From Erythrobacter sp. HKB08 (lineage in GTDB: Bacteria; Pseudomonadota; Alphaproteobacteria; Sphingomonadales; Sphingomonadaceae), in assembly GCF_004114695.1 (NCBI RefSeq), contig NZ_CP035310.1, positions 248,001-312,000 on the forward strand: DNA of 64,000 nucleotides, given 5' to 3'. The notes under the pieces are model-generated. The model did no database searches. It was not told the DNA's origin and was given only the letters and a program-made list of their open reading frames with translations. Within the stretch, counting starts at the first letter, position 1. Each line of letters begins with the position of its first letter. Shown here one piece after another: positions 18,958 to 26,246 of the stretch. Made by a program: the position numbers and the translations under genes.

Positions 18958-20004
18958 TTACTTGAGCTCGCTGCCGTCCATGGTCACGAGATCGGTCGCA
19001 GCCTTTTCCATCGTGGCCATCACGTCGGCCGGCGAGGGGATGAGGCCGATCTTGGCGAGCGGACCTTCGGCAACCCAGCTCTTGCGCCATTCGGCGATGA
19101 ATTCCTTCAGGCCCGGGATCGCGCCGACATGCGCCTTCTTGACGTAGACGTAGAGCGGGCGGGCACCCGGATATTCGAAGCTCGAGATGTTCTCGTAGGT
19201 CGGGGCGACGCCGTTCATCGGCAGGCCCTGCACCTTGTCGGAGTTCTCTTCGAGGTAGGAGTAGCCGAAGACGCCGACAGCCTTGGGGTTGTTGGTGATC
19301 TTCTGGACGATCAGGTTGTCCTGCTCGCCCTGGTCGACATAGGCGCCGTCGCCGCGCACTTCGGTGCAGACGCGGTCATAGGCGTCTTCGTCGCTTTCCT
19401 TGAGCGCTTCCATCTCGGCATTGGCCTTACAGCCCACTTCGAGGACGAGTTCCTTGAGCGCATCGCGCGTACCCGAGGTCGACGGCGGGCCGTAGACGAG
19501 GATCGGTTCGGCCGGGAGCGATGCGTCGACATCGGCCCAGGTCTTGGCGGTCTGCGGCTGCCCGTATGGGTTGGCCGCGATTGCGCGGTACACGATCTCG
19601 GGCGAGAGGTTCATCATGATGCCGCCCTGCGCCGAAGCGAAGGCGATGCCGTCGAGGCCGACCTGCAGTTCGATGATGTCGGTAACGCCGTTTTCCTGGC
19701 AGGTGGCGAATTCGCTCGCCTTCATGCGGCGCGAAGCGTTCGCCATGTCCGGCGTGCTCGGGCCGACGCCGCTGCAGAACAGGTTCATGCCGCCACCGGT
19801 GCCGGTCGATTCGATCAGCGGCGAGCCGAACTGCGGGTTCGACTGGGCGAAGGTTTCGGCGACCTTCTTGGCGAACGGATAGACGGTCGACGAGCCGACG
19901 ACACGGACCGTGTCACGCGCGCCGCCATCCGAACCGGTGTTGTCGCAGCCGGCGAGGGCCAGGGCCGAAACGGCAGCGAAAGCGAGAGTCTTGGTAAGTT
20001 TCAT
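18958..20004 (-). CDS. pstS: phosphate ABC transporter substrate-binding lipoprotein PstS
   Basis: A phosphate-binding protein of about 348 residues. Signal peptide and lipobox LALAGC put the lipid-modified cysteine at residue 20, so it is a lipoprotein rather than a free periplasmic protein. The N-terminal VRVVGSSTVYPF, the ESTGTGGGMNLFC segment and the STSGTRDALKE loop are the phosphate-coordinating elements of the PstS-like fold. Two adjacent ATG codons (20007 and 20004) follow AAGGGA; the second is better spaced. A Pho box lies 42 bp upstream. The permease and ATPase genes pstCAB are not in the window on this side, so the importer is split or completed elsewhere. Confidence 0.9.
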   Translation of the reverse strand: MKLTKTLAFAAVSALALAGCDNTGSDGGARDTVRVVGSSTVYPFAKKVAETFAQSNPQFGSPLIESTGTGGGMNLFCSGVGPSTPDMANASRRMKASEFATCQENGVTDIIELQVGLDGIAFASAQGGIMMNLSPEIVYRAIAANPYGQPQTAKTWADVDASLPAEPILVYGPPSTSGTRDALKELVLEVGCKANAEMEALKESDEDAYDRVCTEVRGDGAYVDQGEQDNLIVQKITNNPKAVGVFGYSYLEENSDKVQGLPMNGVAPTYENISSFEYPGARPLYVYVKKAHVGAIPGLKEFIAEWRKSWVAEGPLAKIGLIPSPADVMATMEKAATDLVTMDGSELK

Positions 20005-20048
20005 CATGTGATCCCTTATCGGTGATGATGGGCCATTATGCGGACATT

Positions 20049-20066
20049 GTGACACGCAAGTGACAC
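20049..20066 (-). promoter_or_regulatory. Pho box upstream of pstS
   Basis: On the minus strand the sequence reads GTGTCAC-TTGC-GTGTCAC: two identical 7-bp direct repeats separated by 4 bp, an 11-bp period. This is the architecture of the PhoB-binding Pho box (consensus CTGTCAT-N4-CTGTCAC). It lies about 42 bp before the pstS start and just 16 bp after the stop of the upstream porin gene, so pstS has its own phosphate-controlled promoter. Confidence 0.85.
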
Positions 20067-20082
20067 GCCCGCGGGCGGCTCG

Positions 20083-21480
20083 TTAGAAGTCGATCTGCGC
20101 GCGGATGCCGAATGCGTCGACGCTGTAGTTGCGGTCGCCGCCAGCTGCCGGGAAGGCCGCGTCGTCATAGTCGAGGACGCCGTAGTTCGCGAGCAGCATG
20201 GTGTAGTCGGTCGGCTTCCAGACCAGCGACAGGAAGTAGCCGTTCTGCTTGCCGCCGAAGATGCCGGCATCGTTGAGGTCGAGGTGGTCGTAGCGCAGGT
20301 TCAGCTGCACCGAGCCAGCACCGCCTTCACCGACCGGATTGGCGGGCTTCGTGCGGTCGAACTTGCCACCCTTGTAGCCGCGCGTGTCGCCTGCGGTGAG
20401 GAAGTAGCCGACTTCGGCATAGCCGCCGAAGAAGGTCGGATCGTCCATGCCGACCGGCATGTCGACGTTCTGCCAGTAACCTTCGGCAACCGCGTGGAAC
20501 GGACCGGCGATGACCGCGCCCTCGAGGCCGAAACCGAATTCGGACGAAGCGGGCAGGTTGCCGGTGTTGACGAAACGCTCGGAGGTGAAGTGAACCAGCG
20601 GACGCTGGCGGTAGCGCACCGTGTCGCCGCTTTCGAGGTCGGCGTAGTGGACCGAGGCGCCGAAATGGAGCTGCGCATCGCCCGCCTTGGGCATGTAGAC
20701 CACGCGGCCGTCGGTGCTCCAGCTCTTATTCGAAAGGTCTTCCATGTTGTCGGAGAAGACGCCCGCCTGGACCAGCACGTCACCGGCCGAGAACTGGGCG
20801 GCGGCACCGACGCGGCGCTCGAAACCGAAGGCATCGGTGAAGGCAGCGCGTTCGATGAAGCTGGTGTGCAGGCTGCTGGTCAGCTCTTCGAGCGACTGGA
20901 AGTTGTTGAACTGGCCGACACTGATTTCGGCATTGCCCGTTTCGTAGGAGATGAGTGCATCGGTCACGGCGACGTCGTTGCCCGCAAAATCGACTTCGAA
21001 CTTGTAGCCGAAGCCGCCCGGCATATCGCCCGACACGCCGAGACGCGCGCGGCGTGCCTCGCTGCCCCAGCCGTCGCTTGCACCGGTCGCATCGGGAGCG
21101 GAGGTGAAGCCCATGTCGTACTGCAGGCGGCCGCGCGGCTTGAAAGTCCAGCCGCCTTCGCCCTTGATTTCCGGCGCGCCCTTGAAGGCGATGTTCGTGC
21201 CGTCGTCCTTCTTGGCAGCTTCGTCGGCCACGGCGCGGGCGGCGACAGCCGTCTCGTTCGCCTGGATGGCAGCGGTGTTGGCCGTAGCGGCCTGCGACTT
21301 GGCAGCGTCGAGCTCGGCTTCGAGCGATTCGACCCGCTCGGCCATCTGGCTGAGCTGCGCGCGAAGCTCGGCGAGTTCCTGCTTCACCGGATCGTGCGCG
21401 TCGGCGTGAGCCGGAACGGCCCAACCGAGGCTGGCGGCAACGGCAGTTGCGGAGGCGAGGTATTTGCGTTTCATTTGCAT
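20083..21480 (-). CDS. OprP/OprO-type phosphate-selective porin
   Basis: A 465-residue outer-membrane porin: signal peptide (cleavage after AHA or ADA, about 26-28), a short coiled-coil (about 32-95, heptads of LAELRAQLSQMAERVESLEAEL type) as in trimeric porins, then a beta-barrel with FKPRGRLQYD, RRARLGVSGDM, SVGQFNNFQS and a terminal phenylalanine (RAQIDF). This pattern is that of the porin P/O family. The start at 21480 has GGGA 7 bp upstream; a second ATG follows two codons later. A perfect Pho box lies about 53 bp upstream, and pstS follows on the same strand, which supports a role in phosphate or polyphosphate uptake. Confidence 0.87.
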   Translation of the reverse strand: MQMKRKYLASATAVAASLGWAVPAHADAHDPVKQELAELRAQLSQMAERVESLEAELDAAKSQAATANTAAIQANETAVAARAVADEAAKKDDGTNIAFKGAPEIKGEGGWTFKPRGRLQYDMGFTSAPDATGASDGWGSEARRARLGVSGDMPGGFGYKFEVDFAGNDVAVTDALISYETGNAEISVGQFNNFQSLEELTSSLHTSFIERAAFTDAFGFERRVGAAAQFSAGDVLVQAGVFSDNMEDLSNKSWSTDGRVVYMPKAGDAQLHFGASVHYADLESGDTVRYRQRPLVHFTSERFVNTGNLPASSEFGFGLEGAVIAGPFHAVAEGYWQNVDMPVGMDDPTFFGGYAEVGYFLTAGDTRGYKGGKFDRTKPANPVGEGGAGSVQLNLRYDHLDLNDAGIFGGKQNGYFLSLVWKPTDYTMLLANYGVLDYDDAAFPAAGGDRNYSVDAFGIRAQIDF

Positions 21481-21533
21481 TGCGAAATCCCGACAGTTCG
21501 TTGTCACGTTCGCGACGCCTCTATGGCCCTTGT

Positions 21534-21551
21534 GTGACAGGCCCGTGACAC
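21534..21551 (-). promoter_or_regulatory. Pho box upstream of the OprP-like porin
   Basis: On the minus strand the sequence is GTGTCAC-GGGC-CTGTCAC: 7-bp direct repeats at an 11-bp period, with the second half matching the consensus CTGTCAC exactly. It lies about 53 bp upstream of the porin ATG, the usual distance for PhoB activation. The arrangement duplicates that before pstS. Confidence 0.87.
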
Positions 21552-21642
21552 ATTCCACAGCTGCGTTTTCCGGCCCTCTCCGCCTTGCTCCGAACAAGTT
21601 TCAATTGTAACGGACTGCCGCCTCAAACGGAGTCAAAGTCAT

Positions 21643-22758
21643 ATGCGCATCGGCTGCCCCACCGAGATCAAGAACCACGAATACCGCGTCGGACTGACGC
21701 CCGAGAGCGCGCGCGAACTGATATCGCGCGGCAACGAGGTGTGGATGCAGAGCGGTGCCGGGCTCGGCATCGGTGCGACCGACGAGGAATACAAGGCAGC
21801 CGGCGCGACGATCGTCGATGGGCCGGACAAGATCTTCGCCGAGTGCGAGATGGTCGTGAAGGTCAAGGAACCGCAGGCCGAAGAACGCGCCAAGCTGCGC
21901 GAAGGCCAGATCCTCTACACCTACCTCCACCTCGCGCCCGATCCCGAGCAGACCGCCGACCTCGTGAAGTCGGGCGTCACCGCGATCGCTTACGAAACCG
22001 TCACCGGTCCGGGCGGATCGCTGCCCCTTCTCAAGCCGATGAGCCAGGTCGCCGGGCGCATGAGCATCCAGGCGGGCGCGACCGCGCTCGAGAAGGCGCA
22101 TGGCGGGCGCGGCGTGCTGATCGGCGGCGTGCCGGGCGTTCTCCCGGGCAAGGTCGTCGTCATCGGCGGCGGCGTGGTCGGCTTCAACGCGGCGCAGATG
22201 GCCGTCGGTCTTGGCGGCGATGTCGAAATCCTCGACCGCGATCCGGAAGTGCTCGAAAAGGTCGGCACCTTCTTCGAAGCGCGCGCAGCAACGCGCTTCT
22301 CGAACAAGACCAACCTCGAAGATGCCGTGTGCCAGGCGGACCTCGTCATCGGCGCGGTGCTGATCCCGGGCGCGGCAGCACCCAAGCTCGTCACGCGCGA
22401 CCTGCTCAAGCGCATGAAGCCGGGTGCGGTGCTCGTCGACGTGGCGATCGACCAGGGCGGCTGCTTCGAGACCTCCAGGCCGACGACCCATGCCGACCCG
22501 ACCTTCGTGGTCGACGACATCGTGCATTACTGCGTTGCGAACATGCCGGGCGCGGTTGCGCGTACCAGCACCTATGCGCTGAACAACGTCACCCTGCCGC
22601 ACGCGCTGCGCATGGCGAAGCTCGGCTGGCGCGAGGCGATGCGCGAGAACGCACATCTCGCCGAAGGGCTCAACGTCCATGCCGGCAGCGTCACCTACAA
22701 GGCAGTCGCAGACGAACTGGGCTATGATTACACGCCCGTTTCAGACGTTCTCGGCTGA
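21643..22758 (+). CDS. ald: alanine dehydrogenase
   Basis: A 371-residue NAD-dependent enzyme interconverting L-alanine with pyruvate and ammonia. Full family pattern: [20 protein letters not shown] at the start, the substrate lysine in VKVKEP (about 72-77), catalytic His in YTYLHLAPD (about 96), the Rossmann loop [15 protein letters not shown] (about 173-187), and [19 protein letters not shown]. Length is typical. It is divergent from the Pho-controlled porin and stands alone. A GGAG lies about 9 bp before the ATG. Confidence 0.95.
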   Translation: MRIGCPTEIKNHEYRVGLTPESARELISRGNEVWMQSGAGLGIGATDEEYKAAGATIVDGPDKIFAECEMVVKVKEPQAEERAKLREGQILYTYLHLAPDPEQTADLVKSGVTAIAYETVTGPGGSLPLLKPMSQVAGRMSIQAGATALEKAHGGRGVLIGGVPGVLPGKVVVIGGGVVGFNAAQMAVGLGGDVEILDRDPEVLEKVGTFFEARAATRFSNKTNLEDAVCQADLVIGAVLIPGAAAPKLVTRDLLKRMKPGAVLVDVAIDQGGCFETSRPTTHADPTFVVDDIVHYCVANMPGAVARTSTYALNNVTLPHALRMAKLGWREAMRENAHLAEGLNVHAGSVTYKAVADELGYDYTPVSDVLG

Positions 22759-22770
22759 ATTTAGGTAACC

Positions 22771-22790
22771 GGAGGAAGGGTAATTCCTCC
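22771..22790 (+). terminator. hairpin downstream of alanine dehydrogenase
   Basis: A perfect 7-bp stem GGAGGAA (22771-22777) with TTCCTCC (22784-22790) and a 6-base loop, 12 bp after the ald stop. It is followed by TGCGAAATTA rather than a T-run, so termination would be weak or factor-assisted. Confidence 0.45.
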
Positions 22791-22797
22791 TGCGAAA

Positions 22798-22812
22798 TTA
22801 ACTTTAGTATAA
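22798..22812 (+). promoter_or_regulatory. CtrA-like site before the diguanylate cyclase
   Basis: TTAA-CTTTAGT-ATAA matches the CtrA consensus TTAA-N7-TTAA at seven of eight conserved bases and lies 38 bp before the cyclase start. In alphaproteobacteria CtrA often controls motility and c-di-GMP genes. One mismatch in a short motif makes this suggestive only. Confidence 0.3.
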
Positions 22813-22850
22813 GCCATCTCGAATAGTCCCCGCCCATGGACGGGAGACTA

Positions 22851-24557
22851 ATGGCAATTCGTAAGGCAATCGCCCTTGCGTTTACGGCGTTTCTCGCCGC
22901 CTTCCTGCCGTCCGCCGCGATGGCCGGGGAGAGCGCGCAGGCGTGCTATGCCGCCGGGTCCGTCGACCTGGCGCGGCAGGCCGACCCGGCAGCCGCTGCC
23001 GCCTGGGATTGCACGTCGAACAAGCCGACCACCGCCGAATACGCCGCACGCAAGTTCGAGCTTGGAGAGGGCAGCGACTTCCCGCGCTATCTCGCCACGC
23101 GGATCGGCGGGTTCGAGCGGCTCGACCTGATGGTCGTGGACGCTTCGGGCACCTGGCACCGCGCAAGCTACACGATGGACGAGGTCGAGCCGGTCAGCGA
23201 CGGCCCGTTCTTCATCGCCGCGCTTCCGGTCGGTGAAGAAGCGCCGCAGACCGTCATCGCGCAGTTCTCGGCCCTCAGCCATAACCCGACGCTTTCCGCA
23301 GCGAGCCTCGAAGAGGCCGATCCCGGAACCACGCCGGAGCGGATGCGCGAGTTGCTGTTCATCGCCGCGCTGTTCGGCATGCTGCTGATCCCGATCATCT
23401 TCGATCTCGCCTTCTGGCGTGCGCTGCGCCAGTCCTTCCCGCTCTGGCACCTGCTGCTGACTGCGTGTTTCGGCATGATGATCGGCCTGCGCTCGGGCCT
23501 CGTGCATCTCTATTTCGACCTCGACCTCGCCACCACGCGCGTCCTGCTGACGATGAATTTCGGCCTCGTGTGCGCGGTCGGCCTGATGTTCACCCGCAGT
23601 TTTGCCGAAGCGGGCAAGCTTCCGCGCTGGCTCTACCGGGTCATTCCCTGGGTCGCGGTGTGGGCGCTCATGGTCTCGGCAATCCACGCGGCGCGATTCG
23701 AAATTCTCCAGCCGCTTGGCGGCGATTTCCATTCCTATGGCCTGCTTCCCGTGCTTGCCGCCTACTTCGGCGCCATCGGTTTCGCACTTTACCGTGGCAG
23801 CCGTTCGATCCGCTACCAGGTGGTCGGGCTCGCACCGATCTTCGTCGCGGTTTTCGTGCAGCTGGCTACCGACGTCGTGAGCCTGACGGTTCCAACGAGT
23901 TCGCTGACCTTCCTCTATCTCGGCGTGCTGACAGAGACGATCGCGACCGCCATGGGCGTGACCGACCGATTCCTCGCCCTGCGCCGTGAGCGCGACAGCG
24001 CGGTCGCCCGCTCCGATGCGATGGCGCGCCTGACCGAACTCGACCCGCTGACCGGCCTGATGAACCGCCGCGCGATCGACAGCCGCTTCCGCGAGCTGCA
24101 CCAGGAGGGATACCGCACCTTCGCCGTGCTCGATCTCGACAAGTTCAAGGCGGTCAACGACACGCTCGGCCATGCGACCGGCGACAATGTCCTCGTGAGC
24201 GTGGCTGGAGTACTGCGCGAGGATCCGACCGACATGATTGCGATCCGCATCGGCGGCGAGGAATTCCTCATCATCCTGCGCGGCGAGGGCGCGGTCGAAC
24301 GCGCGGAGCAGCTGCGCGAAGCGATCCCAGGCCGCATCGCGCGCGATGTATCAGGCCTGTCCGCCCCGCTCACCGCGAGCATGGGCCTGCTCGTCCTGCC
24401 GCCGCACTCCAAGAAGCAGGTGTCCTTCACCCACGCCTATGCGCGGGCCGACAAGCTGCTCTACGAAGCCAAGGCCTCGGGCCGCAATCGCATGGTCATG
24501 GAATATGTCGACCGGCAGGCGGACGCACCGAGCAGCTGGCGCGCCCGCGCAGCCTAG
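22851..24557 (+). CDS. membrane diguanylate cyclase with 7TMR-DISM-like sensor (GGDEF)
   Basis: A 568-residue protein that should make c-di-GMP from GTP. Signal peptide (cleavage after AMA, about 25), a periplasmic segment (about 26-165), seven hydrophobic spans (about 170-375), a short coiled linker, and a GGDEF domain. The active site is intact: LTGLMNRRA, LDLDKFKAVNDTLGHATGD, and IRIGGEEF (GGEEF at 468-472). The inhibitory RxxD I-site expected just upstream is absent (the sequence is EDPTDMIAIRI), so feedback inhibition is unlikely. The ATG at 22851 is preferred over one 15 bp upstream because GGGAGA lies just before it. The sensed signal is unknown. Confidence 0.88.
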   Translation: MAIRKAIALAFTAFLAAFLPSAAMAGESAQACYAAGSVDLARQADPAAAAAWDCTSNKPTTAEYAARKFELGEGSDFPRYLATRIGGFERLDLMVVDASGTWHRASYTMDEVEPVSDGPFFIAALPVGEEAPQTVIAQFSALSHNPTLSAASLEEADPGTTPERMRELLFIAALFGMLLIPIIFDLAFWRALRQSFPLWHLLLTACFGMMIGLRSGLVHLYFDLDLATTRVLLTMNFGLVCAVGLMFTRSFAEAGKLPRWLYRVIPWVAVWALMVSAIHAARFEILQPLGGDFHSYGLLPVLAAYFGAIGFALYRGSRSIRYQVVGLAPIFVAVFVQLATDVVSLTVPTSSLTFLYLGVLTETIATAMGVTDRFLALRRERDSAVARSDAMARLTELDPLTGLMNRRAIDSRFRELHQEGYRTFAVLDLDKFKAVNDTLGHATGDNVLVSVAGVLREDPTDMIAIRIGGEEFLIILRGEGAVERAEQLREAIPGRIARDVSGLSAPLTASMGLLVLPPHSKKQVSFTHAYARADKLLYEAKASGRNRMVMEYVDRQADAPSSWRARAA

Positions 24558-24572
24558 AGCCTCACGCGAAAG

Positions 24573-25835
24573 TCACGACGCGCCGCACTGCTGGCGCCAT
24601 TCACGGTAGCGCTTGGCCCGCTTGTTCGCGCGCATCTGGTCGGCGAGCAGCGCCTTGACCGGCCAGCCGCCCATGCCGGGCTGCTTGCCCGCCGCCATCC
24701 GTTCGATCTGAGCCTTGGTCAGCGCCATGGTCGCAAGGCCCTTGAGCGAGGCGTTCTTCCAGCCGACCTGCGGCAGCTCCGCTTCGGCATTGCTCTGCTC
24801 GCGCCAGTGATTGGGCAGGTCGGGATCGCTCGCCATGGCCCGCGCGATGCCGAGAAGCTCGACCCCGAAGCCCTGCTCGTCATGCTCGAGCGCTGCCTCG
24901 GCGGTCGAAAGTTTCGTGATGCCGCCGGTGACCATGATCGGCATGTCGGCGACCTTCGCGATGTCGCGGGCGAAATCGATGAAATAGGCCTCGCGCTCGC
25001 CGGTCGAGCCTTCCTGCGGATTGCCCTGCATCGCCGGGCTCTCGTAGCTTCCGCCCGACAGTTCGACGAAATCGAGCCCGTGGCCATTGAGCCATTCGAC
25101 GACCTGGCGCGCATCCTCGAACGCGAAGCCGCCGCGCTGGAAGTCCGCCGAGTTGAGCTTGAGGCCGACGCCGAAAGACAGCTTCACCCGCTGGCGCACT
25201 TTCTCGACGATCTGCAGCAGGAAACGCGCGCGGTTTTCGAGGCTGCCGCCCCATTCATCCTCGCGCCGGTTGGTCAGTGGCGAGAGGAACTGGCTGACGA
25301 GATAGCCATGCGCGCCGTGAATCTGGATACCGTCGAAGCCCGCGTCCTGCGCTGCTTCCGCAGTGTCGGCGAAGCGGGTGATGATCGTCTCGATCTCGCG
25401 CACGGTGAGCGCGCGGACCGGCGCGAAGAGATCGGAGAACTTGCCGAGATCGAGCGCCACGCCCGAAGGCGACACCGCCGTCTCGCCGAGGCTCTTGTAC
25501 ATCTGCCGTCCCGGGTGGCTGATCTGCAGCCAGAACTGCGCGCCGCCCGCCTTGCCGATTTCAGCCCATTTGCGAAACGGCTCGAGATCGGTGCCTTTCT
25601 CCAGCACTACGCCGCCCGGTCCGGTGAGGGCGGAAGGATCGACCATGACGTTGCCCGACAGGAGCATCCCCACCCCGCCCTTCGCCCAGCGATCATAGAG
25701 CGTGAACAGCCGCTCGCCGGGATACTGGCCCGGCTGCTCGGCAAGGTTCTCCTCCATCGCCGCCTTGCACAGGCGGTTGGACAGCGTGCTGCCGTTGGGC
25801 AGGTCGAGCGGCGTAAAAAGCGGCGAATTCGCCAT
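24573..25835 (-). CDS. old yellow enzyme family NADH:flavin oxidoreductase
   Basis: A 420-residue FMN TIM-barrel oxidoreductase. Visible: RLCKAAMEENLAE, QISHPGRQMYKS, the FDGIQIHGAHGYLVSQFLSPLTNRR substrate/FMN stretch (His-Gly-Ala-His), ENRARFLLQIVEKVR, and the phosphate loop VTGGITK. It lacks the long 2,4-dienoyl-CoA reductase C-terminal iron-sulfur/FAD part, so it is a single-domain ene-reductase-like enzyme. It follows the thioesterase gene by 3 bp and is the last gene of the peptidase-thioesterase-oxidoreductase operon. Substrate is unknown. Confidence 0.85.
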   Translation of the reverse strand: MANSPLFTPLDLPNGSTLSNRLCKAAMEENLAEQPGQYPGERLFTLYDRWAKGGVGMLLSGNVMVDPSALTGPGGVVLEKGTDLEPFRKWAEIGKAGGAQFWLQISHPGRQMYKSLGETAVSPSGVALDLGKFSDLFAPVRALTVREIETIITRFADTAEAAQDAGFDGIQIHGAHGYLVSQFLSPLTNRREDEWGGSLENRARFLLQIVEKVRQRVKLSFGVGLKLNSADFQRGGFAFEDARQVVEWLNGHGLDFVELSGGSYESPAMQGNPQEGSTGEREAYFIDFARDIAKVADMPIMVTGGITKLSTAEAALEHDEQGFGVELLGIARAMASDPDLPNHWREQSNAEAELPQVGWKNASLKGLATMALTKAQIERMAAGKQPGMGGWPVKALLADQMRANKRAKRYREWRQQCGAS

Positions 25836-25838
25836 GTG

Positions 25839-26246
25839 TCAGTTCCCCTGTTCGACCCTGAAAGGCGCGATGATTTCGGGCCGGACGCGCGCCAGCCGCC
25901 CGGTCTCGCGATGGAGCATCGCCCATGTGGTAAGCGCCGAGACGATGACCTTGCCCGCATCGTTGCGGAAGTCGACCCGGCGGGTGGACTTCGCCCCATG
26001 CGCATCGCCTTCGATCCAGGTTTCGCCGGTCACGCTTTCGCCTTGCGAAATATTGCCCCGGTAATCGATCTCGTGACGCACCACGAGCCAGACGAAATCG
26101 CGCGCATCCTCGGGCCGCGCGACCGCGTCCCAATGCGCGGTCGCCATGTCCTGGATCCACTGCACCCACACGGCATTGTTGACGTGACCCATCACGTCGA
26201 TGTGCTCTGCCCCGGCGGTGAAGGTCTTTGCGAACTTGCCGCTCAA
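25839..26246 (-). CDS. 4HBT hotdog-fold acyl-CoA thioesterase
   Basis: A 135-residue hotdog protein. The N-terminal helix HIDVMGHVNNAVWVQWIQD carries the catalytic Asp of the 4-hydroxybenzoyl-CoA thioesterase family (IDVMGHVNN, D at about residue 17), followed by the strands VVRHEIDYRGNI and STRRVDFRN. I place the start at a TTG (26246) whose last bases form the TGA stop of the upstream peptidase (TTGA, 4-bp overlap); no ATG exists that would retain the catalytic helix. The chain substrate is not predictable. Confidence 0.82.
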   Translation of the reverse strand: MSGKFAKTFTAGAEHIDVMGHVNNAVWVQWIQDMATAHWDAVARPEDARDFVWLVVRHEIDYRGNISQGESVTGETWIEGDAHGAKSTRRVDFRNDAGKVIVSALTTWAMLHRETGRLARVRPEIIAPFRVEQGN

